Shown one piece after another: positions 52,805-61,432 of a stretch of 64,000 nt of DNA. The DNA is from Prochlorococcus sp. AG-402-N23 (lineage in GTDB: Bacteria > Cyanobacteriota > Cyanobacteriia > PCC-6307 > Cyanobiaceae). The translations under genes and the position numbers were made by a program. The DNA lies in NCBI GenBank assembly GCA_003216355.1, contig QCIX01000002.1:1-64000 (forward strand), given 5' to 3'. Numbering within the stretch: position 1 is the first letter of the stretch; each line of letters begins with the position of its first letter. Below the pieces are notes generated by a model. It was not told the origin of the DNA and did no database searches. It saw nothing but the letters and a program-made list of their open reading frames with translations.

Positions 52805-52825
52805 CTTACCATCCACTTACCATCC
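52805..52825. repeat. tandem CTTACCATCC motif (second cluster)
   Basis: Two perfect CTTACCATCC copies start at 52805 and 52816, 11 bases apart. They lie about 90 bases from the tRNA-Cys 3' end, the same place as in copy A. A role as a binding site for an integration or excision factor is possible but not shown. Confidence 0.6.
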
Positions 52826-52912
52826 CATTTTTTAAGCATTAGATGAATAACAAATATTCAAAACTTAAGATACTGGAACGAGTTACAGGGAATTTTTTTG
52901 ACAAAATTAAAA

Positions 52913-52983
52913 AGGCGGCACCCAGATTCGAACTGGGGATAAAGGATTTGCAATCCTCTGCCTTACCACTTGGCCATGCCGCC
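52913..52983 (-). tRNA. tRNA-Cys (anticodon GCA)
   Basis: On the minus strand the acceptor GGCGGCA pairs with TGCCGCC, the D arm is GGCCAAGTGGTAAGGC, the anticodon stem is GAGGATTGCAAATCC with anticodon GCA, and the T arm is CCCAGTTCGAATCTGGG. The discriminator base is U, as expected for tRNA-Cys. Its 3' half is duplicated at 51326-51360, so it appears to be an integration site. Confidence 0.95.
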
Positions 52984-53025
52984 CAAAAAGATTCGATTGA
53001 GTCTTTTTATGATCTTAACAGTAAG

Positions 53026-54258
53026 GTGTCTCATTCTCTATTATTTATATGCAATGGTCATGGAGAAGATGTAATTGCTTCGGAACTAATAAAAAGGTTA
53101 CTAAAAAAAATAAAAAATAAAAATATTGAAGTTTTGCCCTTAGTAGGAAATGGAGATGTATTTAATTCCATAAAATCAAAGAATTTTCGTAAAATAGGAT
53201 ATTTAAAAGAGCTGCCTAGTGGAGGTTTTAGTAATCAAAGTCTGAAGGGATTTGTGCTTGATTTGTTTGCAGGATTTTTGATCGATAATTTGAGAAATTT
53301 TCTATTAGTAAAACAGAAGTCAAAACATAACTGCAAAATTATTGCAGTAGGCGATTTTTTGCCATTACTTTACGCTTGGAGTTCAGAATGCGAATTTAGT
53401 TTCATTGGAACTCCTAAAAGTGACCATACTTGGAGTAGTGGCCCAGGTTGGAATTTAAGCGATTTTTATCATAAGTTGAAAGGTTCTGAATGGGATCCAT
53501 GGGAAATGTTTTTAATGAAATCTCCAAGATGTAAAAATTTAATTATGAGAGATGAAATTACAGCTAATAATTTGAATAAAAAAAATATTGATGCAAAATA
53601 CTTTGGTAATCCAATGATGGATTTTGTTAATACAACAAACGAGAAGATATCAAATATTATTTCTTTTAAAAGAATTATTTTAATAGTTGGAAGTAGATAC
53701 CCTGAAGCTCTTAAAAATCTTGATAATTTTCTTCATTGTTTGCAAGATTTTGATTTATTAGAGGATTTGGTAATACTTTTGCCTTTGAGCATTAATGCAA
53801 ATGTGATTCAAATTCAAAGTTATTTAAATAAATATGGTTTTATAAAACAGAGTAAAGTTAAATTTCTAATTGATGAAGATTCATTATGGAAAAAGAAAGA
53901 TCAATATGTAGTGATCGGAAAAGGTAAATTCAATTCATGGGCCAATATGGCAGAAGTTGGCTTGTCTAATGCAGGAACTGCTACAGAGCAAATTGCTGGC
54001 CTTGGAATTCCGTCTCTTTCTATTCCAGGACCAGGACCCCAATTTACAAAATCATTTGCGAAAAGGCAATCAAGATTATTGGGAGGTAGTGTTTTAGTTT
54101 GTAAGAACAAAAAAATTCTTTTAAATCGTTTAAAATTACTTTTGAAAGGAAAAGATGATAGGTTAGAACAAGCAAGAATTGGGAAAAAAAGAATGGGAGC
54201 ATCCGGAGCAAGTAAGAAAATCGTAGATTCCATAAATCTCCATTTGTTATCTTGGTAA
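53026..54258 (+). CDS. lipid-A-disaccharide synthase-related protein (LpxB-like)
   Basis: I start at GTG 53026 (SHSLLFICNGHGED), not at the listed 52843, because the listed frame runs antisense through tRNA-Cys. The 410-residue protein has ICNGHGEDVIASELI and VLPLVGNGD at the start, FIGTPKSDHTW, GNPMMDF and AEVGLSNAGTATEQIAGLGIPSL, which resemble the glycosyltransferase-B fold of LpxB-related cyanobacterial proteins. Whether it makes a disaccharide is unknown; no other lipid A genes are nearby. Confidence 0.75.
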   Translation: MSHSLLFICNGHGEDVIASELIKRLLKKIKNKNIEVLPLVGNGDVFNSIKSKNFRKIGYLKELPSGGFSNQSLKGFVLDLFAGFLIDNLRNFLLVKQKSKHNCKIIAVGDFLPLLYAWSSECEFSFIGTPKSDHTWSSGPGWNLSDFYHKLKGSEWDPWEMFLMKSPRCKNLIMRDEITANNLNKKNIDAKYFGNPMMDFVNTTNEKISNIISFKRIILIVGSRYPEALKNLDNFLHCLQDFDLLEDLVILLPLSINANVIQIQSYLNKYGFIKQSKVKFLIDEDSLWKKKDQYVVIGKGKFNSWANMAEVGLSNAGTATEQIAGLGIPSLSIPGPGPQFTKSFAKRQSRLLGGSVLVCKNKKILLNRLKLLLKGKDDRLEQARIGKKRMGASGASKKIVDSINLHLLSW

Positions 54259-54290
54259 ATGGCACTAGCTTATTAATTATTAATTCCTTC

Positions 54291-54557
54291 ATGTATCCAA
54301 TAAATGATCGGCAATATCTAAAAATTTGTGCAGAGATTGCAAAACTTATGAGTATAAGCTTATCTTCTGCTAAGAAGAAAGTAGAAATTCAAATTGCAAA
54401 AGAAGGCTCGAAAACTATTCAAGAAAAAATACAAGTTGCCCAAAATGTTTTAAAAATTTGTACAAAAAATGATGGAGATAAATTAAGTTCTTCAAGAATA
54501 CTTGATAAGCTTATGGAAACTCTTGATGGTGAAGATAATTTTTTAACTGAAGATTGA
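54291..54557 (+). CDS. small conserved helical protein
   Basis: I start at the ATG at 54291 (MYPINDRQYL), giving 88 residues, rather than the listed 54252, because the extra 13 residues look unlike a real N-terminus. The protein is helical and lysine-rich (ISLSSAKKKVEIQIAKEG, then VLKICTKNDGDKLSSSR). No recognised function. It converges on the RNase D-like gene with a 3-base gap. Confidence 0.65.
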   Translation: MYPINDRQYLKICAEIAKLMSISLSSAKKKVEIQIAKEGSKTIQEKIQVAQNVLKICTKNDGDKLSSSRILDKLMETLDGEDNFLTED

Positions 54558-54560
54558 TAC

Positions 54561-55196
54561 TTAATGCTCAAATATATTTGAGAATTTTAGTATGTCTAAA
54601 TCAGCATGTACAGAAACTGTTTCAAAACATTTTTGAGCTAATTCATATCTATTCTCTCTTTCTAAGATAACTTTTAATTTATGCATAGCTTCAATTAAAT
54701 ATCTAACATCATTTGCTGCATAATCTAGTTGATCTTTTGTTAAATCTTCGTTGCTACCCCAATCACTACTTTGCGAGCTTTTGTCCAGTTCTATATCTAA
54801 CAATTCATTAATTAAATCCTTTAAACCGTGTTTATTTGTATAAGTTCTTGCCAACTTACTAGCAATTTTTGTACAAAAAATATTTTTTGTATTAATTTCA
54901 AGATTGCATTTTAGAGCTGCTATATCAAATCTCGCATAGTGAAATATTTTAGTAATTTTTTCATCTTCAAGAAGCGCTTTTAAATAAGGTGAAGACGATG
55001 TATTAAGTTCGATTTTTACACAGGATGTTCTTTTAAATTCATTGCATATTTGTACTAAACAGAGTCTATCTCTTCCATGAATTAAACCCATTGCTTCAGT
55101 GTCAATAGCTAGGTAGGATGATTTTTTGTAAAGATTGTATAAATCTACTGTTAAATCGCTATAAAGGAAATCAATATTTTTATTTTCAATAGTCAT
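54561..55196 (-). CDS. RNase D-type 3'-5' exonuclease
   Basis: The 211-residue protein is a DEDD-family exonuclease domain: AIDTEAMGLIHGRDRLCLVQI carries the first D-x-E pair, ITKIFHYARFDIAAL the second, and DQLDYAANDVRYLIEAM-like DYAANDVRYL the last aspartate. It has no HRDC domains, so it is a short RNase D. It likely trims small RNAs or tRNA ends. Preceding 163 bases are AT-rich with no gene. Confidence 0.85.
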   Translation of the reverse strand: MTIENKNIDFLYSDLTVDLYNLYKKSSYLAIDTEAMGLIHGRDRLCLVQICNEFKRTSCVKIELNTSSSPYLKALLEDEKITKIFHYARFDIAALKCNLEINTKNIFCTKIASKLARTYTNKHGLKDLINELLDIELDKSSQSSDWGSNEDLTKDQLDYAANDVRYLIEAMHKLKVILERENRYELAQKCFETVSVHADLDILKFSNIFEH

Positions 55197-55358
55197 TTTT
55201 AATAAGTATTTAATGTAATTTAAAATTTAGAATATTACTTAAAATTTATTAAATTAAGAATTTTTATCTAATAGGAATATTTTACAGAATAATTCGAAAA
55301 AATTATAATATGATGTAACTTTAATTGTTATTCTCGAGTTACTAGAAAAAATTATTTA

Positions 55359-55916
55359 ATGTCATATTCCTTAAATTCAACATTATTGCTGACAATTCTC
55401 TTGGCTATAGGATTATTTTTTTTTCTTAGGGCTTCCAGTAAAGATAGAACTACCATCGTTGAGATTTCATCTTCTCAGCAGCCAATTAAGGTTTTAAATG
55501 GTTTATGTGAATGGCTTAATTTGAGGGGATGGAAGCAAACAGGAGGAGATTTTGAACAAAGAATTTTAATATTCAAGGGACAAGTTGTTTCTAGTAAATT
55601 TTTAGCAATTTTTTTAGGTTTTCTTGGTGGTTTTGGTTCTTGTGCTTTGGGATTAGTAATTATTCAAATATATCCTGAATTAGGATGGTGGCCTATTCTT
55701 TTGGGATTAATTGGTGGCCCTTTGTCTGGAATTTTTTATTTTAAAAAATCAGCAAGAGAGGAGAAATTTGAATTAAGGTTGATCAACGAAAATGAAAAAG
55801 ATTCAACTTTTATGAGAATTAGAGCCCATAGGGATGAATTAATCTCTTTAGAAAATGAACTCGGAGAAAAACTTCAATTGAAAAGTGACGGTTCTTTATT
55901 TAAAACACCTATTTAA
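55359..55916 (+). CDS. cofactor assembly of complex C subunit B-like membrane protein
   Basis: The 185-residue protein has an N-terminal membrane segment (LTILLAIGLFFFLRASSKDR), a cytoplasmic domain (VLNGLCEWLNLRGWKQTGGDF), then two more membrane segments (FLAIFLGFLGGFGSCALGLV, WPILLGLIGGPLSGIFYF). It resembles cyanobacterial proteins annotated as CCB, which attach heme to cytochrome b6, from memory. It converges on hemF, also a heme-pathway gene, with 28 bases between; this may be chance. Confidence 0.65.
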   Translation: MSYSLNSTLLLTILLAIGLFFFLRASSKDRTTIVEISSSQQPIKVLNGLCEWLNLRGWKQTGGDFEQRILIFKGQVVSSKFLAIFLGFLGGFGSCALGLVIIQIYPELGWWPILLGLIGGPLSGIFYFKKSAREEKFELRLINENEKDSTFMRIRAHRDELISLENELGEKLQLKSDGSLFKTPI

Positions 55917-55944
55917 GATACTTGAAAATTTTATTCGATAATTT

Positions 55945-56973
55945 TTAATCAAAAATATTATTCTCTATACAGAATTTCTCTAACTCTTTATCGTTCAACC
56001 AATCTTGGGGTTTTGTAAAAATTGATGTGAGAAATTCCTCTCGAGAACCATTTTTAGCTTTATATCCATATTCCCATCTAGCTAAAGGTGGTAAGGACAT
56101 TAATATAGATTCAGTTCTGCCATTTGTTTGTAGTCCAAAAATCGTCCCTCTATCCCAAACTAAATTGAATTCGACATATCTACCTCTTCGATATAGCTGG
56201 AATTCTCTTTCCTTAGATTGATATGTTTGAGAAGCTCTTTTTTCAATAATGGGCAAATATGAAGGGAGGAATGCCTGCCCACAGTTTTCCGCTAAAGAAA
56301 ATAAATCATCCCAATTTAAATTAGATCTGCCAATATTTTCTGAAGCTTTTGACGCTTCTCCATTTTGATTCTTTCCTCTATAAATATTGCCTGAACCATC
56401 TTGATAATCATAAAAAATACCTCCTATGCCTCTAGATTCATTTCTATGCTTCAAGAAGAAATATTCATCACACCATGGTTTGAAAACTTTATGCAAATCT
56501 TGATCAACTTTCTCACAAGCTTTTTTATGCTCATTATGAAAATTCCTTACATCAGAAAGATAAGGATAAAAAGGGGTTAAGTCTGCACCTCCCCCAAACC
56601 ACCAAACAGGACCAGCTTCGAAATATCGATAATTCAGATGAACTGTAGGAATATAGGGATTCTTAGGATGCAAAACCATAGAAGTTCCCGTAGCAAACCA
56701 TTCATGACCTTTTGCTTCGGGCCTTTGAGAGATTATAGATTGAGGTAATTCTTTTCCCTGTACTTCCGAGAAATTTACGCCTGCTTGCTCAAAAATAGAA
56801 CCATTTTTCAATACTCTTGATCTTCCACCACCACCTTCGTCTCTTAGCCAGGATTCCTCTGTAAATTTCCCTTTGCCATCTACATTTTCAAGTCCTGAAC
56901 AAATTTTGTCTTGTAGAGTTAATAAGAGATTTTTAGTTTTTTCTCTCGAGTTTTTAGGAGGTTCTTTCAACAT
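55945..56973 (-). CDS. hemF: oxygen-dependent coproporphyrinogen III oxidase
   Basis: HemF converts coproporphyrinogen III to protoporphyrinogen IX with molecular oxygen, feeding heme and chlorophyll. The 342-residue protein has [48 protein letters not shown] and [24 protein letters not shown], the standard family blocks. It is divergent from mrp with 160 bases between. Confidence 0.97.
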   Translation of the reverse strand: MLKEPPKNSREKTKNLLLTLQDKICSGLENVDGKGKFTEESWLRDEGGGGRSRVLKNGSIFEQAGVNFSEVQGKELPQSIISQRPEAKGHEWFATGTSMVLHPKNPYIPTVHLNYRYFEAGPVWWFGGGADLTPFYPYLSDVRNFHNEHKKACEKVDQDLHKVFKPWCDEYFFLKHRNESRGIGGIFYDYQDGSGNIYRGKNQNGEASKASENIGRSNLNWDDLFSLAENCGQAFLPSYLPIIEKRASQTYQSKEREFQLYRRGRYVEFNLVWDRGTIFGLQTNGRTESILMSLPPLARWEYGYKAKNGSREEFLTSIFTKPQDWLNDKELEKFCIENNIFD

Positions 56974-57028
56974 GTATTTAGTAAATCTTGAAGAAAAAAA
57001 TTTTTTTGGTTAATTATAAGTTTCTCTT

Positions 57029-57034
57029 TATAAT
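57029..57034 (+). promoter_or_regulatory. candidate -10 element for mrp
   Basis: TATAAT lies 99 bases before the mrp start in the gap to hemF, giving a long leader. No clear -35 box. Weak evidence in AT-rich sequence. Confidence 0.25.
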
Positions 57035-57132
57035 TTCTCTTAGGGGGTCCTTATTGCCTATTATTTGATAGTTCGACATAGTTCTTAATCTTTTAAACAG
57101 TCGACTTCCTTGTCAAAATATTTAAAAATTTA

Positions 57133-58203
57133 ATGACCACAATAGAAGATGCGAATTTTGCTTTACAAAAAGTTCTAGATGCTGGATCACAGAAAAATGT
57201 AATTGAATTAGCTTGGATTAAAAATGTAAGAGTAACTATACCGAGAGTAATCGTAACATTATCATTACCATCGTTTGCAAATTCTCAGAGAGATAGAATT
57301 GTACAAGAAGTTAGAGGGTTACTACTGGATTTTGAAGACATTGATGATGTTCAAATAGAGATAGATAATAATCCTTCCAAAACAGAATCTCAAAATCAAA
57401 GTAATGCCCCTGAGTTGCAGAAGATTGATGGGATTCGACATATCATAGCTGTTAGCAGTGGTAAAGGTGGAGTTGGAAAAAGTACCATTGCAGTTAATCT
57501 CGCTTGTTCTCTAGCTAAATTAGGCTTAAAAACTGGTTTGCTGGATGCGGATATATATGGACCTAATACTCCCTCAATGATGGGAGTTGCCGAACAGAAT
57601 CCTAAGGTTACAGAAGGTAGTGGTAGTGATCAAAGGTTAATACCAATAAATAAATATGGAATTTCTTTGGTATCAATGGGTTTCCTTATAGAAGAAGGTC
57701 AGCCAGTTATATGGAGAGGACCAATGCTTAATAGTATTATCAGGCAATTTTTGTACCAAGTTGAATGGAATTATCTTGATTTTTTGGTTATTGATTTACC
57801 TCCAGGAACAGGAGACGCTCAAATATCTCTTTCTCAATCTGTGCCTATTTCTGGCGCTATAGTTGTCACAACTCCTCAACAAGTATCTTTGCAAGATGCA
57901 AGGAGGGGATTAGCAATGTTTAAACAACTCGGAGTACCTTTACTGGGAATTGTAGAAAATATGTCAGTATTTATTCCGCCAGATATGCCAGGTAAAAAAT
58001 ATGAAATTTTTGGTAAAGGTGGTGGACAAACATTAGCTAACGAAAATGACTTACCATTATTAGCTCAAATTCCTATTGAAATCCCTCTCGTTGATGATAG
58101 TAATAAAGGTGTACCAATCTCAATAAGCCAGCCCAATAAAGAAAGTTCTGTCGTATTTGGTAATTTAGCTCAATTAATTAAAAATCAATTTGTTAATAAT
58201 TAA
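57133..58203 (+). CDS. mrp: Mrp/NBP35-family iron-sulfur carrier ATPase
   Basis: The 356-residue protein has an N-terminal MIP18-like domain (residues about 1-75) and a P-loop ATPase domain with SSGKGGVGKST near residue 108, LLDADIYGPNTPSMMG and VIDLPPGTGDAQISLSQ. The family transfers Fe-S clusters. The C-terminal CxxC cluster motif seen in many Mrp proteins is absent (NMSVFIPPDMPGKKYEIFG). It is followed directly by rodA. Confidence 0.92.
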   Translation: MTTIEDANFALQKVLDAGSQKNVIELAWIKNVRVTIPRVIVTLSLPSFANSQRDRIVQEVRGLLLDFEDIDDVQIEIDNNPSKTESQNQSNAPELQKIDGIRHIIAVSSGKGGVGKSTIAVNLACSLAKLGLKTGLLDADIYGPNTPSMMGVAEQNPKVTEGSGSDQRLIPINKYGISLVSMGFLIEEGQPVIWRGPMLNSIIRQFLYQVEWNYLDFLVIDLPPGTGDAQISLSQSVPISGAIVVTTPQQVSLQDARRGLAMFKQLGVPLLGIVENMSVFIPPDMPGKKYEIFGKGGGQTLANENDLPLLAQIPIEIPLVDDSNKGVPISISQPNKESSVVFGNLAQLIKNQFVNN

Positions 58204-58206
58204 TTG

Positions 58207-59475
58207 ATGTTTAAGAGAATTTCTTTATTAAATAACAGAGGATTTTTACAAAAAAAAGAAAACTTTAATAGAGGTTTTTTATTTTCTCCGCTACTTATCA
58301 TTCCTCTTCTTTTAGTTATTATTTCGGGGTTATTGATAAAAAGTATTCAGGGTGATTTTTTAGTATCGAACTATTTAGGTCATATCCTAACTGGTTTTTT
58401 AGGTTATTTCTTAGCATTTTTTATTTCTTATGTACCGTTAGAGAGAATTAGAAAGTATGTGGTTCCATTTTATTTGTGTACTTTAATATCCTTATTACTA
58501 ATTTATTTTTTTGGGATTTCAGTTTCTGGAGCTCAAAGATGGCTAAACTTGGGCATCTTTTCTTTTCAGCCTTCAGAGGTAGCTAAACTTAGTACTGTAT
58601 TAACTCTTGCTTTAGTACTCGACAAAAAAATAATTCTAACAATAAGAGATTTAGTATTGCCATTATTAGTAGTAGTTATTCCTTGGTTATTAATTTTCTT
58701 TCAACCGGACTTAGGTACCTCTTTAGTTTTAATTGTTTTGACAGGTGTTATGCTCTATTGGTCGCAAATGCCCATAGAGTGGATTTTGATATTAGTGTTT
58801 TGTATTATCACATCTACATTATATCTAACCTTACCAACTCTTCTTATTTTCTGGATTCCAGTTATAGGTTATCTTGCTTATAGATCTTCAAAAAAGAAAA
58901 TTATTTTTTCTGCTCTCGCCATTTCGTTGCATTTATTAGTGGCAAAATTAACACCAATTTTGTGGCAATATGGCTTAAAAGAATATCAAAAAGATAGATT
59001 AGTTTTATTTTTAGATCCAAATAGAGATCCATTAGGTGGCGGATATCATTTGATACAGAGTCAAATTGCAATTGGTTCTGGAGGATTATTTGGGACTGGT
59101 TTGTTACAAGGTAAGCTGACTAATTTGCAATTTATACCTGAACAACATACTGATTTTATATTCAGTGCATTAGGGGAAGAATTAGGTTTTGTGGGGTGCG
59201 CTATAGTTTTATTTTTGTTCTTTTTTTTGATTAAAAAACTTATTAATACTGCAACAATTGCTAGGACTAACTTTGAATCTCTAATAGTTGTTGGAATAGC
59301 CTCAACTTTTTTATTTCAAATAATTATTAACTTATTTATGACTATTGGATTAGGACCAGTTACTGGGATTCCCCTTCCTTTTATGAGCTATGGTCGAACG
59401 TCATTGGTGACTAATTTTATATCTGTTGGATTTGTTTTATCTATATTGAAACGTTCTAGATCACTAAGAAGTTGA
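58207..59475 (+). CDS. rodA: peptidoglycan glycosyltransferase RodA (SEDS family)
   Basis: RodA polymerises glycan strands of the cell wall during elongation. I start at ATG 58207; the listed 58204 is a TTG directly after the mrp stop. The 422-residue protein has about ten membrane segments and the SEDS motifs SGAQRWLNLGIFSFQPSEVAKL, FFQPDLGTSLVL, IAIGSGGLFGTGLLQG and FIFSALGEELGF. It belongs with mreBCD at 15.6 kb in the same machinery. The next gene starts in its stop (TGATG). Confidence 0.94.
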   Translation: MFKRISLLNNRGFLQKKENFNRGFLFSPLLIIPLLLVIISGLLIKSIQGDFLVSNYLGHILTGFLGYFLAFFISYVPLERIRKYVVPFYLCTLISLLLIYFFGISVSGAQRWLNLGIFSFQPSEVAKLSTVLTLALVLDKKIILTIRDLVLPLLVVVIPWLLIFFQPDLGTSLVLIVLTGVMLYWSQMPIEWILILVFCIITSTLYLTLPTLLIFWIPVIGYLAYRSSKKKIIFSALAISLHLLVAKLTPILWQYGLKEYQKDRLVLFLDPNRDPLGGGYHLIQSQIAIGSGGLFGTGLLQGKLTNLQFIPEQHTDFIFSALGEELGFVGCAIVLFLFFFLIKKLINTATIARTNFESLIVVGIASTFLFQIIINLFMTIGLGPVTGIPLPFMSYGRTSLVTNFISVGFVLSILKRSRSLRS

Positions 59476-60839
59476 TGAAATCACAAATAACTATAAAAAA
59501 AATTCAAGAGCTTTTGATTAAAGGAGTTCAAACTATTTATGTGGATGATGATACATCCAGAAGAATGTGGTGGGCGTCTTTGGAAGTTATTCAAAAAGAT
59601 TTCCTTTCTCAGTATTATAAACAGGGGGGGATGTGGGTTGCATCGCCTTTGCCAGCTTTTAATGATAAAAAATTTTTAAATCAACTTCATGGATGGCTTT
59701 GGTCTCCTGAGGGGTTTCCATACTTTCAAAATGAGAATGCAGGTTTTTTACCAGTCAATAATTCAGAAAAGATAAAAAAAGATTTTGATTTAGTTAGTAA
59801 TTATAAAGTCTTAAATCTTTGTCAAGAAGATGGCTATGAACCTTTTTTGATGATAATCACTCCAAATTTTCAATGCATATTATCAATTGTAGGAGAAAAA
59901 GATAAGAAAATTCTATTAATGAAGTGTGATGAAAAAAGCCTTAAACTTTCAATTGAATTAATGCATGCAAAATTAAATCAAGAAAATTATGAGGAAGGAG
60001 TAAAATTTCGTAATGCAATAAATAATTTAGGAAACCTTAATATTAATAATCAATTTGAAAAATTATTTTGGCCAATATTATCAGCAAAATTAGCAAACAT
60101 CACGCCAAATCATAATATACAGAATTCTGTGAAATATGATGAAAAAAATGTGCAAATAACTGAAGCAAAATTATTACGTGCAATTTCTCATGAAGTAAGA
60201 ACTCCTTTGGCAACAATAAGAACCCTAATAAGTTCTACTTTAAAAAAATATAAAATGGATGAGTCAATGAGAAATCGTTTAATTCAAATAGATAATGAAT
60301 GTAATGAACAAATTGATAGGTTTGGTTTAATTTTTAATGCAGCAGAATTAGTTGGTAATGAAGTGTCATCATTGAATAACTTGGCGAAAATCAATTTAGC
60401 CGAAATTTTCAAAAAGCTTGCTCCTTTATGGAATAAACAATTAAACCGTCGTGGTATTTCTTTGAAGATAGATATCCCCAAACAACTTCCACAAATTTTG
60501 AGTGATTCTGAGAAATTAGAATTAATGTTAAGAGGATTAATTGATAAAAATACTAGAGGATTAAAAGAAGGAAGTACATTAATTTTAGAATTAAGACCAG
60601 CTGGTCAAAAACTCAAACTTCAACTCAAAGTACAAAAATTAGATAACAATCAAAAAGAAATTTTAAAAAAAGATAACGGTTCTGATATCGGTCCTGTTTT
60701 GAATTGGAACCCTCAAACTGGCAGTTTACAACTTAGTCAAAATGCAACTCAAAAGTTGTTAGCTAGTTTAGGAGGGCATGTTACACAAAGACGTGATACA
60801 GGTTTGACAGTATTTTTTCCGATTTCAGATTCAAAATAA
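59475..60839 (+). CDS. histidine kinase-like protein with degenerate ATP-binding domain
   Basis: I start at ATG 59475, inside the rodA stop. The 454-residue soluble protein has an N-terminal sensor region of unknown fold (about residues 1-220) and a dimerisation and histidine domain with the H box AISHEVRTPLATIRTL. The C-terminal ATP-binding domain looks eroded: the N box reads LRGLIDKNTRG, the DxGxG motif is not found, and the GxGLGL motif reads TGSLQLS. It may act as a phosphotransfer or scaffold rather than a kinase, but this is inference. Confidence 0.82.
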   Translation: MKSQITIKKIQELLIKGVQTIYVDDDTSRRMWWASLEVIQKDFLSQYYKQGGMWVASPLPAFNDKKFLNQLHGWLWSPEGFPYFQNENAGFLPVNNSEKIKKDFDLVSNYKVLNLCQEDGYEPFLMIITPNFQCILSIVGEKDKKILLMKCDEKSLKLSIELMHAKLNQENYEEGVKFRNAINNLGNLNINNQFEKLFWPILSAKLANITPNHNIQNSVKYDEKNVQITEAKLLRAISHEVRTPLATIRTLISSTLKKYKMDESMRNRLIQIDNECNEQIDRFGLIFNAAELVGNEVSSLNNLAKINLAEIFKKLAPLWNKQLNRRGISLKIDIPKQLPQILSDSEKLELMLRGLIDKNTRGLKEGSTLILELRPAGQKLKLQLKVQKLDNNQKEILKKDNGSDIGPVLNWNPQTGSLQLSQNATQKLLASLGGHVTQRRDTGLTVFFPISDSK

Positions 60840-60950
60840 AATTACAAAAAAGTTTTAAATATATTAATTAATGTAGAAAATTTCATACTAATTTTGAATT
60901 TTGCAAAATATGAATGCTAATTTCTTATTAGAAATAACTCAAAATCTAGG

Positions 60951-61373
60951 ATGACTGAAACTTTAGTTGGTCAATTTCCAAAGCATATAGGAAGTACTGG
61001 GGGTTTATTAAACTCAGCAGAAACCGAAGAAAAATATGCAATTGTATGGAAAAGTTCAAAAGAACAAGCATTTGAATTGCCCACCGGCGGAGCGGCCATA
61101 ATGCATGAAGGTGATAATTTAATGTACTTTGCAAGAAAAGAACAATGCCTTGCACTTGGGACACAATTAAGAGCTTTCAAACCAAGAATTGAAGACTTTA
61201 AAATCTACCGAATTTTCCCAGGTGGTGATATTGAATTTTTACACCCAAAGGATGGTGTTTTCCCTGAAAAAGTAAATGAAGGCAGAGAGAAAGTAGGTCA
61301 TAATCCTAGAAGGATAGGTGAGAATCCTAACCCAGCTGGTTTGAAATTTACAACTAAGAATACTTTTGATTAA
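60951..61373 (+). CDS. psaD: photosystem I reaction centre subunit II (PsaD)
   Basis: PsaD sits on the stromal side of photosystem I and helps dock ferredoxin. The 140-residue protein has the conserved parts FGSTGGLL-like [29 protein letters not shown] and [21 protein letters not shown], with the C-terminal [10 protein letters not shown]. It comes after a 112-base gap. HLR1-like sequence upstream was considered and judged too weak. Confidence 0.98.
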   Translation: MTETLVGQFPKHIGSTGGLLNSAETEEKYAIVWKSSKEQAFELPTGGAAIMHEGDNLMYFARKEQCLALGTQLRAFKPRIEDFKIYRIFPGGDIEFLHPKDGVFPEKVNEGREKVGHNPRRIGENPNPAGLKFTTKNTFD

Positions 61374-61432
61374 CTTCCTTAAAGTTGATATAAAAGAAGA
61401 AAATAATTATAATTTGGGCTGACATTATTAAT

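Larger units (their letters stand above)
52247..52933. repeat. direct repeat copy B (gene, upstream region and tRNA-Cys)
   Basis: This is the right-hand copy of the repeat described at 50676. It continues into the complete tRNA-Cys gene, of which the first 20 bases (plus strand) are shared with copy A. The upstream region of 268 bases holds no gene. Confidence 0.85.

Noticed and set aside
60840-60950. HLR1-like (RpaB-binding) site upstream of psaD
   Set aside because: TTACAAAAAAGTTTTAA fits only the first half of the expected direct repeat. In AT-rich DNA that is not enough.
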